DNA from: Pedobacter sp. R20-19
GTDB taxonomy: Bacteria > Bacteroidota > Bacteroidia > Sphingobacteriales > Sphingobacteriaceae
DNA length: 64,000 nucleotides
NCBI RefSeq assembly: GCF_000708265.2
Contig: NZ_JCKI01000009.1
Coordinates: 226,103-290,102, forward strand
Direction: 5' to 3'
The notes beneath the pieces were generated by a model. It saw only the letters and a list, made by a program, of their open reading frames with translations. It was not told the DNA's origin and ran no database searches. Of the stretch, positions 16,446-25,478 are shown piece after piece. Numbering within the stretch: position 1 is the first letter of the stretch; every line of letters begins with the position of its first letter. A program made the translations under genes and the position numbers.

Positions 16446-17954
16446 TTAATAACCTGGGTTCTGAACCAGATTAGGATTGCCAAGTTGATTGTCAGGAATC
16501 GGAAATAAAAGATATTTCGCATCACTGGCTGGTTTTTCTTGCCAGGCAGCAAGGAATTTACCAAAACGAATTAAATCTTGTCTTCTAAAACTTTCCCAAT
16601 ACAACTCACGGCCACGTTCATCTAACAGGTTATCTAGGGTTAAAGATCCTAATGCAGATGCACCTCTTACCGTTCTGATGGAATTAACAATGTTTAGGGC
16701 TGCGCCAGCCTGTGAAGTTCTAAGCAAAGCTTCTGCTTTCATCAACAAAACGTCAGCATATCTGTAATATACCCAATCGTTATCTGGTTTTTTTGAGCCA
16801 ACATTTGCATAATCAATCGCATATTTAACTACTCGAATTCCAGCCACTTCCAGGTGATTTGGATCTCTTTCGATAATGTTTACTTCTGGCGTAAAGGCTA
16901 ATGGGTTTCCTTTTCTGTCTTTTAAAGCCACACCAGTCTGATCAAATTGCTGACCAACTAAAAAGCCTACTCTAATGCCAGATATATTCGTTTGCCCCGT
17001 ATAGCTGCCACCTCTTCTTTTATCTGTAGCCTCAAATTTGTCGTAAAAATTTGATAAGGTTGAAAATCCATTATAACCATTCGGGTTTTGATTGTAGTGT
17101 AAAGTACATTTCCACATACCATCTAAATCACTACCATCATTTCCTGCAGTGTTTTCTGCAGTAAAGATATTTTCTCTGGAGATAACATTGTTTGAAGGAG
17201 CAAAGTTGTCAAAATAATTGGTAGACAGTGAATATCCTCCTGTTGCAATTTCATCAGCTAATGAAATTACTTTGGCCATGTCAGCAGCATCAAACGTAGG
17301 TGCGTTGCGGTTTAAGAATGCGCCTTTATTAAGGTAGATTTTCATCAATAAAGTTTTTGCAGCATTCTTATTTGATACGTTTGCAGGACCGTTTGGTAAG
17401 TCTGGAATGATTGCTGTTAACTCTGAGATTAAATAAGCAATTTCTTCAGATGCATTTCTCACTTTAGAAGGAAGGGTTACACCCTCACCAGTTTCGCGGT
17501 AAGGAACTTGGCCCCAACCATCTAAAATGGAAAATTGAGCAAAAGCTCTGAGAAAACGTGCCTCAGCAGATTGTGCCGGAGTTGGACTAAATCTTAAAAC
17601 CGTAGTAGACGCATAGCTTATGCTATTTAAATCTCTGAATACACCAGAGATCCTGCCATCATCCGCAGCCCATTTATGTAAGTGAAGTGCTCTCCATGCG
17701 CCGTTATCATCCCAGTCACCTGCTCTTGTTGGAACAATGGCTTCATCGGATGTTACTTCCTGCAGAGCAGACCAGTTCCATGGTGCTTGATAAGGACCTC
17801 TCATAGAGATGTAAGCTGCAGAAATTAGTCCTGGTACGTTTCCTTGAGAAAGTGTGCCAGAATTTACCTGGCCATTTAAATTCTCATCTAGTTTGGTACA
17901 GCCGGATAGCGCTAGCGTTGCTGCTATAAAGCCGATTATATATTTATTTTTCAT
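16446..17954 (-). CDS. SusD/RagB-type outer membrane glycan-binding lipoprotein
   Basis: 502 residues. Lipoprotein signal with lipobox LSGC at residues 16-19. SusD fold features: LRAFAQFSILDGWGQVPYRET near 134, TPR-like helices, and C-terminal WVYYRYADVLLMKAEALLRT near 394 with ELYWESFRRQDLIRFGKF near 450. It forms the lid of the SusCD nutrient transporter and binds sugar at the cell surface. 18 bp downstream of susC, so cotranscribed. Confidence 0.95.
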   Translation of the reverse strand: MKNKYIIGFIAATLALSGCTKLDENLNGQVNSGTLSQGNVPGLISAAYISMRGPYQAPWNWSALQEVTSDEAIVPTRAGDWDDNGAWRALHLHKWAADDGRISGVFRDLNSISYASTTVLRFSPTPAQSAEARFLRAFAQFSILDGWGQVPYRETGEGVTLPSKVRNASEEIAYLISELTAIIPDLPNGPANVSNKNAAKTLLMKIYLNKGAFLNRNAPTFDAADMAKVISLADEIATGGYSLSTNYFDNFAPSNNVISRENIFTAENTAGNDGSDLDGMWKCTLHYNQNPNGYNGFSTLSNFYDKFEATDKRRGGSYTGQTNISGIRVGFLVGQQFDQTGVALKDRKGNPLAFTPEVNIIERDPNHLEVAGIRVVKYAIDYANVGSKKPDNDWVYYRYADVLLMKAEALLRTSQAGAALNIVNSIRTVRGASALGSLTLDNLLDERGRELYWESFRRQDLIRFGKFLAAWQEKPASDAKYLLFPIPDNQLGNPNLVQNPGY

Positions 17955-17972
17955 TTGATTTCAATTGAATGA

Positions 17973-20900
17973 TTAAAGAGAGAAATTAACACCAAAATTG
18001 AATGTTCTTGCTGTTGGATATGCTGTATAATCTATACCTGCAGAAGGAACACCATTTACACTTTTGTTTACATTTACTTCCGGATCAAAACCTGTATATT
18101 TTGTAATGACGAAAAGGTTTTGGCCGTTGAGGTAAACATTTAATGATTTGATTGCTTTGCCGATATTACCGATATTATAATTTAAGGTTGCATTTGCTAA
18201 TTTTACATAATCTCCTTTTTCTATATATCTCGAAGATGCAGCAATCGGGTTGGCAAGAGATTCCTGAACGGGTAAAGAAAGAATGCCTGATGACACATTT
18301 CTGGTACCCAGATTGGAAATCGCTAAAACTGAATTTGCGGTATTGTTGTAAACACTTTGTCCGAATGAACCATTGAAGTTAGCGGTAAAAGATAATTTTT
18401 TGTATCTCAAATTTGTGCTGAAACCCATAATGAATTTTGGATTAGGATTGCCAACATAGTATTTAGTAAATCCATCATCAGTATATAAAGAGAATCCATT
18501 GGCATCTAAACCATTGTATTGTCTGGTTACCATGGCAAATAATGGTAATCCATTTTGAATCACTTCTGTGGTTACATCGCTTAATCCCTGCCCACTTAAT
18601 GAACCGGTTTTAATCAGGTCGCTCAGATTTTTAACTCTGTTTTTAATATAGGTTACGTTACCTCCTAAAGACCATGATAAGTTATCTTTTTCAATAATAT
18701 TGGCATTTAAACTCATCTCTATACCTTTATTGATAATCTCACCGCTTAAATTTGTCCAGGTGATTACATTTCCTTGCTCGGCCGGAGCAAATGCTGTTTG
18801 CGGATACAATAAATCTTTTGTGGTTTTATTGAAGTAATCGATAGATCCCGTTAGTTTATTTCCAAATAAGCCAAAATCTACACCTACGTTGGTTTGTTTA
18901 TCTTCCTGCCATTTCAAATTATCGTTCTGGTTGTTGATACCAACCTGCGGAATAGGATCTCCGGCTTTACTTGGTGTTCTATATACGAAACGTTGTTGTG
19001 ATGATCCTGAAGGGAAATCCTGATTACCGGTAATACCATAACTAGCTCTGATTTTTAACAAATCCAGCCAGACTACATTAGCCAGAAAACTTTCTTTTTT
19101 AATGTTCCATGCTGCAGCAAATGATGGGAAATAACCATATTTATTGTTAGCACCGAATTTTGTTGAACCATCGGCCCTAACGGTTGCTGTTAATATATAT
19201 TTATTATCATAGTTAAAGATAGCCCTTGCAAAGTATGATTGTAACTCTGTTGTTGGATCATAACTGGTTACAAAAGTTCTGTTTGCCTTAAGTGTTGCTT
19301 CAAAAGCATCTGTATAATCAAGAGGCAAATTTCCAAAACCAGTTGCCGTATTTACCGCACTCTTGTTTATAAAATTTGAATATTCATAACCGATAACCGC
19401 ATTTAAATTCAGTTTAGAAACAATTTCTTTGTTAAAATTTAAAGTATTGGTAAACTGCTGAGTTACTAATTCTGTGTTAGAATAGCTGGCATAACCACCT
19501 AAAAAGTCTCCAGAAGGCTGAATTCCCTGAAGGTTTAAAGTACTTCTGGTAGAAGCTCTTCTAATCCCGGTGCTGTAATTAACACTGGCTAACATTCTGT
19601 ACTCTAACCAAGGTGTGATTTTGTAATATGGTGATACACTTCCTAAAATGGTTGATACCTTGGCCTTATCGCTGTTTGCGGCTAGTGAGGCTAATGGATT
19701 GATGGTGGTAGAACCATAATCAATAAATAAACTTCCATCTGCATTGTAGAAAGACTGAGTAGGGTTCCAGGCTAGTGCCTGACTGATCAAACTTCCGGTG
19801 GCACCTGCATCAGTGGTAACGGGTGCAATGTTTTCCAAATACTGATTGCTGATCATATTTATATCCAAACCAAGTTTTTTACTTTCCAGGAATTTGAAGT
19901 TTCCATTAAAGCCAGCACTATATTTTTTAAAATCAGAGCCTTTAATAATTCCCTGCTGATTTTGGTAACCTAAAGATGCCCTGAAAGTATTGCCATTTGT
20001 GCCACCACTGATGCCAACAGAATAGTTTTGGTTGTAAGCGGTTCTTAAAATTTCATCTAAAGCATTAACACTGTTACCAAAATCTCCGCTGGTTAAGCCA
20101 TATTTTTTAAGGGCGGCTCTATATTCGTCACCTGTTAACACATCAACCTTGCGGGCAATGTTTCCCACACCTGCAGAAGCACTAATGTCTATTTTAGTGT
20201 CGCCAGATTTTCCACGTTTAGTGGTAATTAAAACCACACCATAGGCTGCTCTTGAGCCATAAATGGCTGTGGCAGATGCATCTTTCAGAATCTCCATAGA
20301 TTCTATGTCAGCCGGGTTAATGAAATTGAGTGGATTTCCATCAGGAGCCGTACCTATCCCTGCGCTGGCAGAAGGCCTGGCCGAACGTCCGTCCAATGCC
20401 ACACCATCTACTACATACAAGGGTTGTCCGGATCCGGTAATGGCCGAATTTCCTCTGATGCGAACCGTAGAGGAACCGCCTGGCTGGCCACTGTTGCTGA
20501 TCATTTGCACGCCAGCTACTTTTCCCTGGATAAGTTGATCTGGGGCATTAAGCGGCCCTTTATTAAAATCCTTTGCTGAAACGGTGGCAGCAGCTCCTGT
20601 AAGATCACTTTTCTTAACAGAGGCATAACCCACTACTACAACTGCATCCAGATTATTCAGAGAGCTAAGTGTAATGTTTAGTAAAGTTTGATTGTTAACG
20701 CTAACAGTTTGAGATTCAAAGCCTACAAAGCTTACAATCAATTTTGAAGTTGCAGAAGGTACGGCGATCTGATATTTCCCTTCAGCATCTGTTTGAGCTT
20801 TTACGTTGGTGCCTGCTACCTGTATGGTTGCGCCAACCAATGGCAGTTTATCATTATCATAGATAATTCCTTTTACCACTGTTTGGGCAAAGGCGGTCAT

Positions 20901-21005
20901 GCTGAACGCTATCATAAAAAAAATGAGGGTCGTCAGCTTTCCCAGGAAATGCAATTTCTGTTTATAGTTAAAAACAGTCTGATTGCTAAGTAAAGTAAAG
21001 TTCAT
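17973..21005 (-). CDS. SusC/RagA-type TonB-dependent outer membrane transporter
   Basis: 1010 residues. Signal segment ends SMTAFAQ near 41; carboxypeptidase-regulatory-like domain about 42-125; plug about 130-260 with DQLIQGKVAGVQMI, GGSSTVRIRGNSAI, PLYVVDGVAL and the SusC hallmark MEILKDASATAIYGSRAAYGVVLITTKRG near 237-265; then a 22-strand barrel ending in the aromatic FNFGVNFSL. It imports an oligosaccharide with SusD and TonB energy. Substrate is inferred as an alpha-glucoside from the neighbouring GH65 and GH37. Confidence 0.96.
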   Translation of the reverse strand: MNFTLLSNQTVFNYKQKLHFLGKLTTLIFFMIAFSMTAFAQTVVKGIIYDNDKLPLVGATIQVAGTNVKAQTDAEGKYQIAVPSATSKLIVSFVGFESQTVSVNNQTLLNITLSSLNNLDAVVVVGYASVKKSDLTGAAATVSAKDFNKGPLNAPDQLIQGKVAGVQMISNSGQPGGSSTVRIRGNSAITGSGQPLYVVDGVALDGRSARPSASAGIGTAPDGNPLNFINPADIESMEILKDASATAIYGSRAAYGVVLITTKRGKSGDTKIDISASAGVGNIARKVDVLTGDEYRAALKKYGLTSGDFGNSVNALDEILRTAYNQNYSVGISGGTNGNTFRASLGYQNQQGIIKGSDFKKYSAGFNGNFKFLESKKLGLDINMISNQYLENIAPVTTDAGATGSLISQALAWNPTQSFYNADGSLFIDYGSTTINPLASLAANSDKAKVSTILGSVSPYYKITPWLEYRMLASVNYSTGIRRASTRSTLNLQGIQPSGDFLGGYASYSNTELVTQQFTNTLNFNKEIVSKLNLNAVIGYEYSNFINKSAVNTATGFGNLPLDYTDAFEATLKANRTFVTSYDPTTELQSYFARAIFNYDNKYILTATVRADGSTKFGANNKYGYFPSFAAAWNIKKESFLANVVWLDLLKIRASYGITGNQDFPSGSSQQRFVYRTPSKAGDPIPQVGINNQNDNLKWQEDKQTNVGVDFGLFGNKLTGSIDYFNKTTKDLLYPQTAFAPAEQGNVITWTNLSGEIINKGIEMSLNANIIEKDNLSWSLGGNVTYIKNRVKNLSDLIKTGSLSGQGLSDVTTEVIQNGLPLFAMVTRQYNGLDANGFSLYTDDGFTKYYVGNPNPKFIMGFSTNLRYKKLSFTANFNGSFGQSVYNNTANSVLAISNLGTRNVSSGILSLPVQESLANPIAASSRYIEKGDYVKLANATLNYNIGNIGKAIKSLNVYLNGQNLFVITKYTGFDPEVNVNKSVNGVPSAGIDYTAYPTARTFNFGVNFSL

Positions 21006-21148
21006 ATTTGTTTTAATTAGTTGGTAAGTAAAAAATTAATTTAAAATCAAATGTTCCTTTAAGGTGGTAGTGTGCTAATCATGTTTATATTGGTTTAGTT
21101 AGTTGTTTGAAAGGTAATTATAGAAGCTTTTTAATTTTTTTAAGCTTT

Positions 21149-21442
21149 TCAAGAACATAATCGATGCAGGTGCCCGGTTCCGAATTTTGAAGTGGTTTTA
21201 TCACTCATTGCGCCGATAACAGGCTGAATAATTAAGTCTGTTAGAGGACTGGCTGAATTTAATAGTGGTAACTGACTTGCATTAGCCTCTAAATAAGAAT
21301 AAATGGTTACCATGTTGGTTTGCTGGAAACTGAAGCTGTATGGAATGCTAAAAAAGCCCATGCGCTTGGCAATGATGGAACTTGAATTAAGTTTAATAGC
21401 AGTTAAAACGTTCTTCGTTTTTACAGGTTGAATGTTAATCAT
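21149..21442 (-). pseudogene. Truncated MFS sugar:cation symporter (N-terminal fragment)
   Basis: 97 residues matching only the first part of SLC45/GPH-like MFS sugar transporters: KRMGFFSIPYSFSFQQTNMVTIYSYL, then PLLNSASPLTDLIIQPVIGAMSDKTTSKFG, just where intact relatives continue GRRRPYFLIGA. Here the frame runs into a stop after a few unrelated residues; about ten further transmembrane helices are absent. A short open stretch in another frame (ending about 21121) could be the C-terminal remainder after an internal deletion. Intact relatives in Bacteroidota PULs carry disaccharides across the inner membrane. Confidence 0.8.
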
Positions 21443-21833
21443 TTTACCGCTATTTGATTGTCATAAACAATAACCCAAACGACTGCTGTTGTGGTACAAC
21501 GGACTTTTCAGGATGTAAATTGGCCTTATGAGTATTACCCTGTGCAGTAAATAAATTGGGAAAATATAAAGTATATAAAAGATTTAGTCTCATATCATGT
21601 ACGGTTAGGTTGAAAATAGATTTTTATCCATCTCAACAATTCATATTTGGTTATTTGCAGATTTAAAGCCGGGATCGCTTTAATGGGTTACTGCATTTAT
21701 AATTTCTGTGAAGATATACTAAATTCACATTTAAAACTATGAAAATGAATTAATTATTACCGCAAACGTTTGCGGTAACATTTCCGCAAATGTTTGTTGT
21801 AGAAAACATATATTTGATTAACCAAATATTTAA
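21443..21833. other. Intergenic control region of the sugar locus
   Basis: 391 bp between the divergent transporter fragment and LacI gene. It holds the operator palindromes listed separately at 21757-21799; no gene or RNA was seen in the rest. Confidence 0.6.
21757..21778. promoter_or_regulatory. LacI-family operator, perfect 22-bp palindrome
   Basis: TTACCGCAAAC followed by GTTTGCGGTAA, an exact palindrome with the central CG and CGCAAACGTTTGCG core typical of LacI/GalR-family operators. It lies 55 bp before the LacI-type gene. A second weaker copy, CCGCAAATGTTTGTTG, sits at 21784-21799. The pair suggests cooperative binding and autoregulation by the adjacent regulator. Confidence 0.85.
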
Positions 21834-22832
21834 ATGAAGCCTAGCCCAACACTTAAAAAAATTGCAGCGCAATTAAATGTGAGTATTTCAACAGTTTCCA
21901 GAGCTTTAAAAGATCATCCGGATATTTCTATTGAAACCAAACGAAAAATTAATGAGCTTGCCGCACTGATTGAATATGATCCTAATCCTTATGCGGTAAA
22001 CCTGCGCACACACAACAATAAGGAGTTTGCCATTGTGGTGCCCAGCTTATCCAATTTCTTTTATCACTCTTTCATCAGTTCAATTGAGGAGGATGCTAGG
22101 AAACACGGGTATTCTATATTTATCTACCGTTCTTCGAATGATGTTCAGATTGAACTGGAAATTTTAAAAAATTGCAGACTTAAACGGGTATCGGGTGTAT
22201 TTATTTCCATCACAACTGAAACCAAAGATATTGCGCCATTTTTAAAACTGGATGAATACGGTATCCCGGTGATTTTTTTTGATAAGGTGCCTGCTTATGA
22301 ATTGTGTAATAAAATTTGCATTGCTAATGAGCAGGCCGCGTCTTTGGCGGCTTTAGCAATCCTGAAAAAGGGTAGCAATGATGTATTGGGTATTTTTGGC
22401 GATCCAAATATGCCGATCACTCAAGTTCGTTATCAAACATTTAACAGGGTACTTGTAGAAGGCAACCCAGTGATTCGACTACAAAATGTAAATGCAAATA
22501 GTGCTGATGAGGCAGAACAACTCATTTTGACTATGCTGGCTGATTATAATGGAACATATCTTACCATATTTTGCATGAGTGATGAAATCCTTACCGGCGT
22601 AATGAAGGCTGTACAGCGAAAAGGCCTGAAGTTTCCAAAGGATATCGGAATTATATGCATCAGTGATGGCATGATTCCTAAATTATTTTATCCGGAGATT
22701 ACTTATGCCGAAACCAGCGGCTTCAAGCTGGGAAAACTTGCCCTGAGTAGAATGATGCGCTGTATTGCAGGAAGTTCTTTCGCACAAACCATTATTGATG
22801 AGTCTTGCCTGGTGGAGGGGGGATCGCTGTAG
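21834..22832 (+). CDS. LacI family transcriptional regulator
   Basis: 332 residues. N-terminal helix-turn-helix TLKKIAAQLNVSISTVSRAL at about 6-25, followed by the hinge region with NPYAVNLR. Periplasmic-binding-protein-like sensor about 62-325. Divergent from the transporter fragment and SusC genes and preceded by two operator-like palindromes, so it probably regulates this locus and itself in response to a sugar. The ligand is unknown. The start ATG is the one 8 codons before the HTH. Confidence 0.93.
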   Translation: MKPSPTLKKIAAQLNVSISTVSRALKDHPDISIETKRKINELAALIEYDPNPYAVNLRTHNNKEFAIVVPSLSNFFYHSFISSIEEDARKHGYSIFIYRSSNDVQIELEILKNCRLKRVSGVFISITTETKDIAPFLKLDEYGIPVIFFDKVPAYELCNKICIANEQAASLAALAILKKGSNDVLGIFGDPNMPITQVRYQTFNRVLVEGNPVIRLQNVNANSADEAEQLILTMLADYNGTYLTIFCMSDEILTGVMKAVQRKGLKFPKDIGIICISDGMIPKLFYPEITYAETSGFKLGKLALSRMMRCIAGSSFAQTIIDESCLVEGGSL

Positions 22833-22835
22833 GGA

Positions 22836-22917
22836 GGGGTTAGTTGGTTATAGGATTAGGTGTTTAGAAAGTTAGTTGGTTAGTGGGAGGTTGGTTAGTT
22901 GTTTGGAAGATTAGTCT
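22836..22917. repeat. Low-complexity GTTAGTTGGTT-type sequence
   Basis: Irregular repeats of GTTAGTTGGTTA-like words over about 80 bp between the convergent LacI and Hsp70-like genes. No coding potential; likely a degenerate minisatellite. Confidence 0.6.
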
Positions 22918-22918
22918 T

Positions 22919-24187
22919 TTAATTTTCAAAAAGGTAACCGCTGTATGCCAGACCTTTGGCTACGCTTTTAAAATTATCACCTGAATTGAGTGGAATATGC
23001 GGAAACTTGGTTTTGAACAGTTTCTGAATCGCAGAAACCATTGATGTTCCGCCGGTTAAAAATAAACAATCGATATCTTCTGGTTTGATTTGGTGTGCTT
23101 CCATAAACTGATTAAGATAGGCTTCAATTTTACTAACATCCTTTTCTATAATGCCATTGTATTGATCAATAGATATGCTTTCATCTATTTCGATCCCCAT
23201 ATTCGAATAACGGAAGTCAGATTGCTTCTGATCGGAAAGTTCAATCTTTGTTTTTTCAATGGCCCTGAAAACGGAATAGCCTAAATTTTGATCGACGAGG
23301 GTAATCAAGTTTTTAAACTTTGAATCGTTTCCTGAATAATAATAGTAATCCTCCATTTCTTTCTGGATTTTCAGGCCATTAAAGAAATTCATTTTATCCC
23401 AGGTACAGATATTGGCGAAAAGTGATTTAGGGACGTTTAACTTTTTTCCGGGCGTGGCTTCGTACATGGTATTTTTACCAAAGTAAGGTGTTCCACGATC
23501 CCACATAAAGGCAGAATCGAGGCTATCACCTCCAATATAAATACCACCGGAAGCAATCATATCGTTTTTCCGGTTTTGGCTACCTACTTTTTCGGGATCA
23601 AGAATCAGGTAGGTGAAATCTGTTGTACCTCCACCTAAATCGGCTACCAGTACTCTTTCCTTATGTTTAATGGTTTTCTCGTAGGCAAAAGCGGCACCAA
23701 TCGGCTCAAACTGGAAACGGACATCTGTAAAACCCGCCATTTCTGCCGCCTTTTTTAATCGGGTTTGTGCTAAGGTATCTTTCGATGTGTTATCGTCATC
23801 GAAAAATACGGGTCTTCCGATTACGGCCTTATTGCATTCTTCGCCAATGATTTGATCTGCTTTCGTCTTTAAATCTTTGAGAATTAGCGTAACTAAATCT
23901 GATGCGGTATAGCGTTTGTTGTGGATCCGGGTTTCGGTAAATGTGCTCCTTGACAGGATTTGTTTAATGGATTTAATGAAACGTCCTTTCATGCCATCAT
24001 TCAAGTAAGCTTCGATGGCTTTTTCACCCACAATATGACTTTCTCCATCAACCATACTTTTGGTTTCGGTAAAGTAAATGAGTGAGGGGATAGAAATCGT
24101 ATCAATAATCTCTTTTTTCTGTTCGTCGTAAATGGATAGTGCAGAATTGGTTGTTCCAAAATCAATTCCGTATAAAAAGTTACTCAT
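22919..24187 (-). CDS. Hsp70-family ATPase protein (YegD-like)
   Basis: 422 residues, an actin/Hsp70-fold nucleotide-binding domain only. Phosphate-binding loop YGIDFGTTNSALSIYD at about 7-22, second phosphate loop VLVADLGGGTTDFTYLIL near 177, adenosine motif LFLTGGTSMVSAIQKLFK near 381. No substrate-binding domain or EEVD-type tail as in DnaK, so it resembles E. coli YegD. A chaperone-like role is assumed, with no defined client. Stands alone. Confidence 0.87.
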   Translation of the reverse strand: MSNFLYGIDFGTTNSALSIYDEQKKEIIDTISIPSLIYFTETKSMVDGESHIVGEKAIEAYLNDGMKGRFIKSIKQILSRSTFTETRIHNKRYTASDLVTLILKDLKTKADQIIGEECNKAVIGRPVFFDDDNTSKDTLAQTRLKKAAEMAGFTDVRFQFEPIGAAFAYEKTIKHKERVLVADLGGGTTDFTYLILDPEKVGSQNRKNDMIASGGIYIGGDSLDSAFMWDRGTPYFGKNTMYEATPGKKLNVPKSLFANICTWDKMNFFNGLKIQKEMEDYYYYSGNDSKFKNLITLVDQNLGYSVFRAIEKTKIELSDQKQSDFRYSNMGIEIDESISIDQYNGIIEKDVSKIEAYLNQFMEAHQIKPEDIDCLFLTGGTSMVSAIQKLFKTKFPHIPLNSGDNFKSVAKGLAYSGYLFEN

Positions 24188-24570
24188 GTAATCCTGAATT
24201 TAAAATTTTTTGCGCATGTTTTTGAATAAAATAATTGAACCATACTTATTACGAAAAGGAGATAAACTCATACCGCATGAATTTCCTGCTTTTTGTAAAA
24301 TCTGTTCATGATCATTTGCTGATCTCGAATATGCTGCTGTTTTCTGAATCTTGCTTTATTGCTTTAAACCATGCTCAGAGAATATTTGGCCAAATATCTA
24401 TAATTTTAATGATGCTATCTACCAAAAGTTTTCAACGGTTTAACAGGTGTTTGTAGTGTAGATTTAACAGCTGGTGTTGAACTAAAATTAATTCCAGTAA
24501 TTTATTCATGAAAAATATTTTGCTGTGAATCAGTGGTTTCAGGTGGGAGAGGGTTAGTTTATTTAAATGC
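24188..24570. other. Gene-free interval before tRNA-Lys
   Basis: About 380 bp without convincing coding sequence. A 73-codon frame at 24235-24456 has no recognisable features and is treated as chance. Confidence 0.5.
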
Positions 24571-24602
24571 TTGTTGTTTTATATAAAATATTTCTATCTT
24601 TG
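24571..24602 (+). promoter_or_regulatory. Promoter of tRNA-Lys
   Basis: -7 element TATCTTTG at 24595-24602 fits TAnnTTTG exactly, with TTGTTG at 24571-24576 at the -33 distance. Start would be about 6-8 bases before the tRNA 5' end. Confidence 0.75.
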
Positions 24603-24615
24603 CGACCTCAATAAT

Positions 24616-24688
24616 GATTCCGTAGCTCAGCTGGTAGAGCATTACACTTTTAATGTAGTGGTCCTGGGTTCGAATCCCAGCGGGATCA
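24616..24688 (+). tRNA. tRNA-Lys (anticodon TTT)
   Basis: 73-nt cloverleaf: acceptor GATTCCG pairs with CGGGATC (one G-T), D arm GCTCAGCTGGTAGAGC, anticodon loop CTTTTAA giving TTT, T arm CTGGGTTCGAATCCCAG, discriminator A at 24688. CCA is not encoded. Followed 2 bases later by an intrinsic terminator. Confidence 0.96.
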
Positions 24689-24690
24689 CG

Positions 24691-24722
24691 AAAATCCTCC
24701 TTTAGCGGGAGGATTTTTTGTT
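24691..24722 (+). terminator. Terminator of tRNA-Lys
   Basis: AATCCTCC (24693-24700) pairs with GGAGGATT (24708-24715), followed by a T-run to about 24721. Classic intrinsic terminator. Confidence 0.9.
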
Positions 24723-25399
24723 TAAAGAGGATTCCGCTATGCTAAAATCCCGAAGCTTTTTATTGTCCCTTTTACCCTGCTTTCTCCGACACAGCCGTAC
24801 ACCAACAATACCTTAAGATAACTTTCTCTTTACCTGTTATTTAGTTATCGTTAACCCGCCAATTTAAAGTGAAGCAAACCTTTAACCTACCTAATCTACG
24901 CCAAAACTACAGCTCAATAGAAGTAAGTGTGAAGCATTATGCAAGCAGGTACGAGGCAAGCCTGGCCCGAAGGTGGCCTAAATGCGGGGTAAAGGTGGGG
25001 TAAAGTTGGACTTTAGGATATTTTTATTTGGGGATTTTTAATCAGATGGATCGATTTGGGTGATCATTTCTTTTTGATTACGCTAAGATACTAAATTATG
25101 GCTTTTGGGGTTCGGAAATTTTTACCAGTGAAGATATTCTCTTCATTCCAGGTTAAAGAAAATTTCTATAATAACTATACGTTACTATTTCAAATATTTT
25201 GGTGTATCACTCAATAAATGGAACACCCAATTATCGGTTTGATTCTAAAACTTTTGAAATGAGGAAAAATATCGGGACTAATTATTTTTTATATCAAACC
25301 CCAACATTCCACCATCCACAAATCACCTAGCTAACATCCTTTTTTCAATGATATAAAATTACCTAAAAAAGGGTATAGGACGGGTAATTAGGAGGGGGG
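24723..25399. other. Gene-free interval between tRNA-Lys and barrel protein
   Basis: About 680 bp. The part 24765-25020 is noticeably more G/C-rich and contains the phrase TGCGGGGTAAAGGTGGGGTA, unlike the flanks, and might be the decayed remnant of a gene or repeat. No reading frame could be assigned. Confidence 0.4.
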
Positions 25400-25407
25400 T
25401 ATCTTTG
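25400..25407 (+). promoter_or_regulatory. -7 promoter element before the outer membrane barrel gene
   Basis: TATCTTTG, an exact TAnnTTTG match, 72 bp upstream of the ATG. The expected -33 TTTG is not evident, being replaced by G-rich sequence. Confidence 0.5.
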
Positions 25408-25478
25408 AACAACCTTTTAAATGCTTTTTTAAAGGCAAATTTTAATCCAATACATCCATTTATTTAACCGTAATTTAA

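Noticed and set aside
12694..22832. Starch utilisation (classical sus) locus
   Set aside because: No GH13 or GH97 enzymes and no SusE/F genes; enzymes present are GH37 and GH65.
22836..22917. Possible regulatory array in GTTAGTTGGTT repeats
   Set aside because: It lies between convergent genes, is irregular, and has no dyad symmetry.
24235..24456. 73-residue plus-strand frame
   Set aside because: No motif, no promoter, and codon composition unlike neighbouring genes.
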